From contig NC_135497.1 in NCBI RefSeq assembly GCF_052857255.1, positions 548,929,531-548,993,530 on the forward strand: DNA of 64,000 nt, in the 5' to 3' direction. The translations under genes and the position numbers were made by a program. This DNA comes from Amblyomma americanum (taxonomy: Eukaryota > Arthropoda > Arachnida > Ixodida > Ixodidae). Numbering within the stretch: the first letter of the stretch is position 1; each line of letters begins with the position of its first letter. The notes below the pieces were generated by a model, which searched no databases, was not told the origin of the DNA, and saw only the letters and a program-made list of their open reading frames with translations. Of this stretch, positions 63,501 through 64,000 are shown piece by piece.

Positions 63501-64000
63501 CATAGCTTTCCAAGCACGACTTTAGGCCCCGGTGTCATTTTCGGGTAGCGTCTTGAGAGCATTTATTTAGCGAACACAACGGGGCAACATGGAGGGTCCT
63601 CTTCAATCAGTTTTTCGTAAGTAACGACTACAACTGGATTCTTGGGCATGGTTGGCTGTTCTGAAATGTATGCTCTTTTCTGAATCACCCATGGTATGCG
63701 CAGTGGATAAAAACGATTGGTCGCAGCTTCTCGGCCGCATATGCATAACAGCTGTTCATGGGCAGGGGTTGCTTCGCGCTGATCAGAACAGCCTAGCAGG
63801 AGAAGCTTACTGAGCTGCATGAATTTTGGCATGTCCTTGCCTCTCACGCTTTCTCGTCTCATCCTTCTTCCGGCTCAGCAGCGCTGAGCAGTCGACGCTC
63901 CCGCGCTCATGTGAAATAATTGGAAGGGTGCACATGTTTCGGGAAGAGCCCCGGGGAGAATTGGAAAACTCAGCATTCACTTTGCATCTGTTGGTGTCAC
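60541..64000. other. Unassigned 3.5 kb
   Basis: I found no motif-bearing frame, repeat or RNA gene. Open frames at 61337-61690 (minus), 62874-63146 (plus), 63220-63548 (plus) and 63563-63862 (minus) were read. The last, MRRESVRGKDMPKFMQLS..., with CSDQREATPAHEQLLC and MPKNPVVVVTYEKLI, is the most gene-like and could be a 5' exon of the gene whose remains lie at 59029-60540, but nothing confirms this. Confidence 0.3.

Overview
This is eukaryotic, repeat-dominated nuclear DNA, most probably from a hard tick (Ixodidae). The evidence is the repeat repertoire: a tRNA-headed SINE, RTE-type LINE 3' ends with ATG/ATC tails, several CR1/L2-like and I-group LINEs, a Penelope-like element with a GIY-YIG domain, Tigger/pogo and Tc1-like DNA transposons, and short fold-back elements, all of kinds I associate with tick assemblies. 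I recognise no complete host gene, and see no rRNA, true tRNA, CRISPR or prokaryotic operon. The host-like pieces are two copies of a BEN-domain exon (17.0 and 25.1 kb), a possible small exon at 14.4 kb and a possible two-exon secreted-protein gene at 36.6-37.0 kb.

Layout. 1-3.3 kb: intergenic, with two tiny palindromic elements. 3.3-6.2 kb: a 5'-truncated I-group LINE (minus). 7.2-14.2 kb: a Tigger transposon with terminal inverted repeats (TIRs) and TA target duplications, split by an almost complete CR1-like LINE (8.26-13.08 kb). 14.4-17.6 kb: possible host exons including BEN copy A. 18-25 kb: RTE debris, a Tigger-like element nested in it, a non-autonomous pogo-like element, a minisatellite and a perfect hairpin. 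25-29.5 kb: BEN copy B, split by a second CR1-like LINE. 29.5-36 kb: SINEs, an L1-like relic and an I-group LINE broken into head-to-head pieces. 36.6-39.5 kb: possible secreted protein, microsatellite, degenerate minisatellite, inverted SINE pair. 40-46.2 kb: a dead Tc1-like DDE gene split by a LINE (E2). 47.8-50.4 kb: Penelope-like element. 52.5-57.6 kb: a LINE (E1) with four near-identical 264-bp units at its 5' end. 57.8-64 kb: large fold-back, RTE fragment, a two-exon transposase-like pseudogene, then unassigned sequence.

The most interesting signal is shared by three different LINEs (8.3, 45.0 and 56.5-57.6 kb). Each starts with tandem units made of a ~57-60-nt leader ending in CAG plus a longer segment X. 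The last leader, next to ORF1, instead runs into GTTAGT or GTTGGT, which resembles a splice donor. In E1 and E2 the units are exact multiples of three (264 and 285 bp), stay in frame with ORF1, each start with an ATG and a hydrophobic segment, and encode a related five-cysteine module. In both, a hydrophobic stretch followed by a 2A ribosome-skipping motif (GDVELNPGP) then precedes the ORF1 body. Nested insertions (LINE in Tigger, Tigger in RTE, LINE in BEN duplication, LINE in DDE relic) give a relative chronology.
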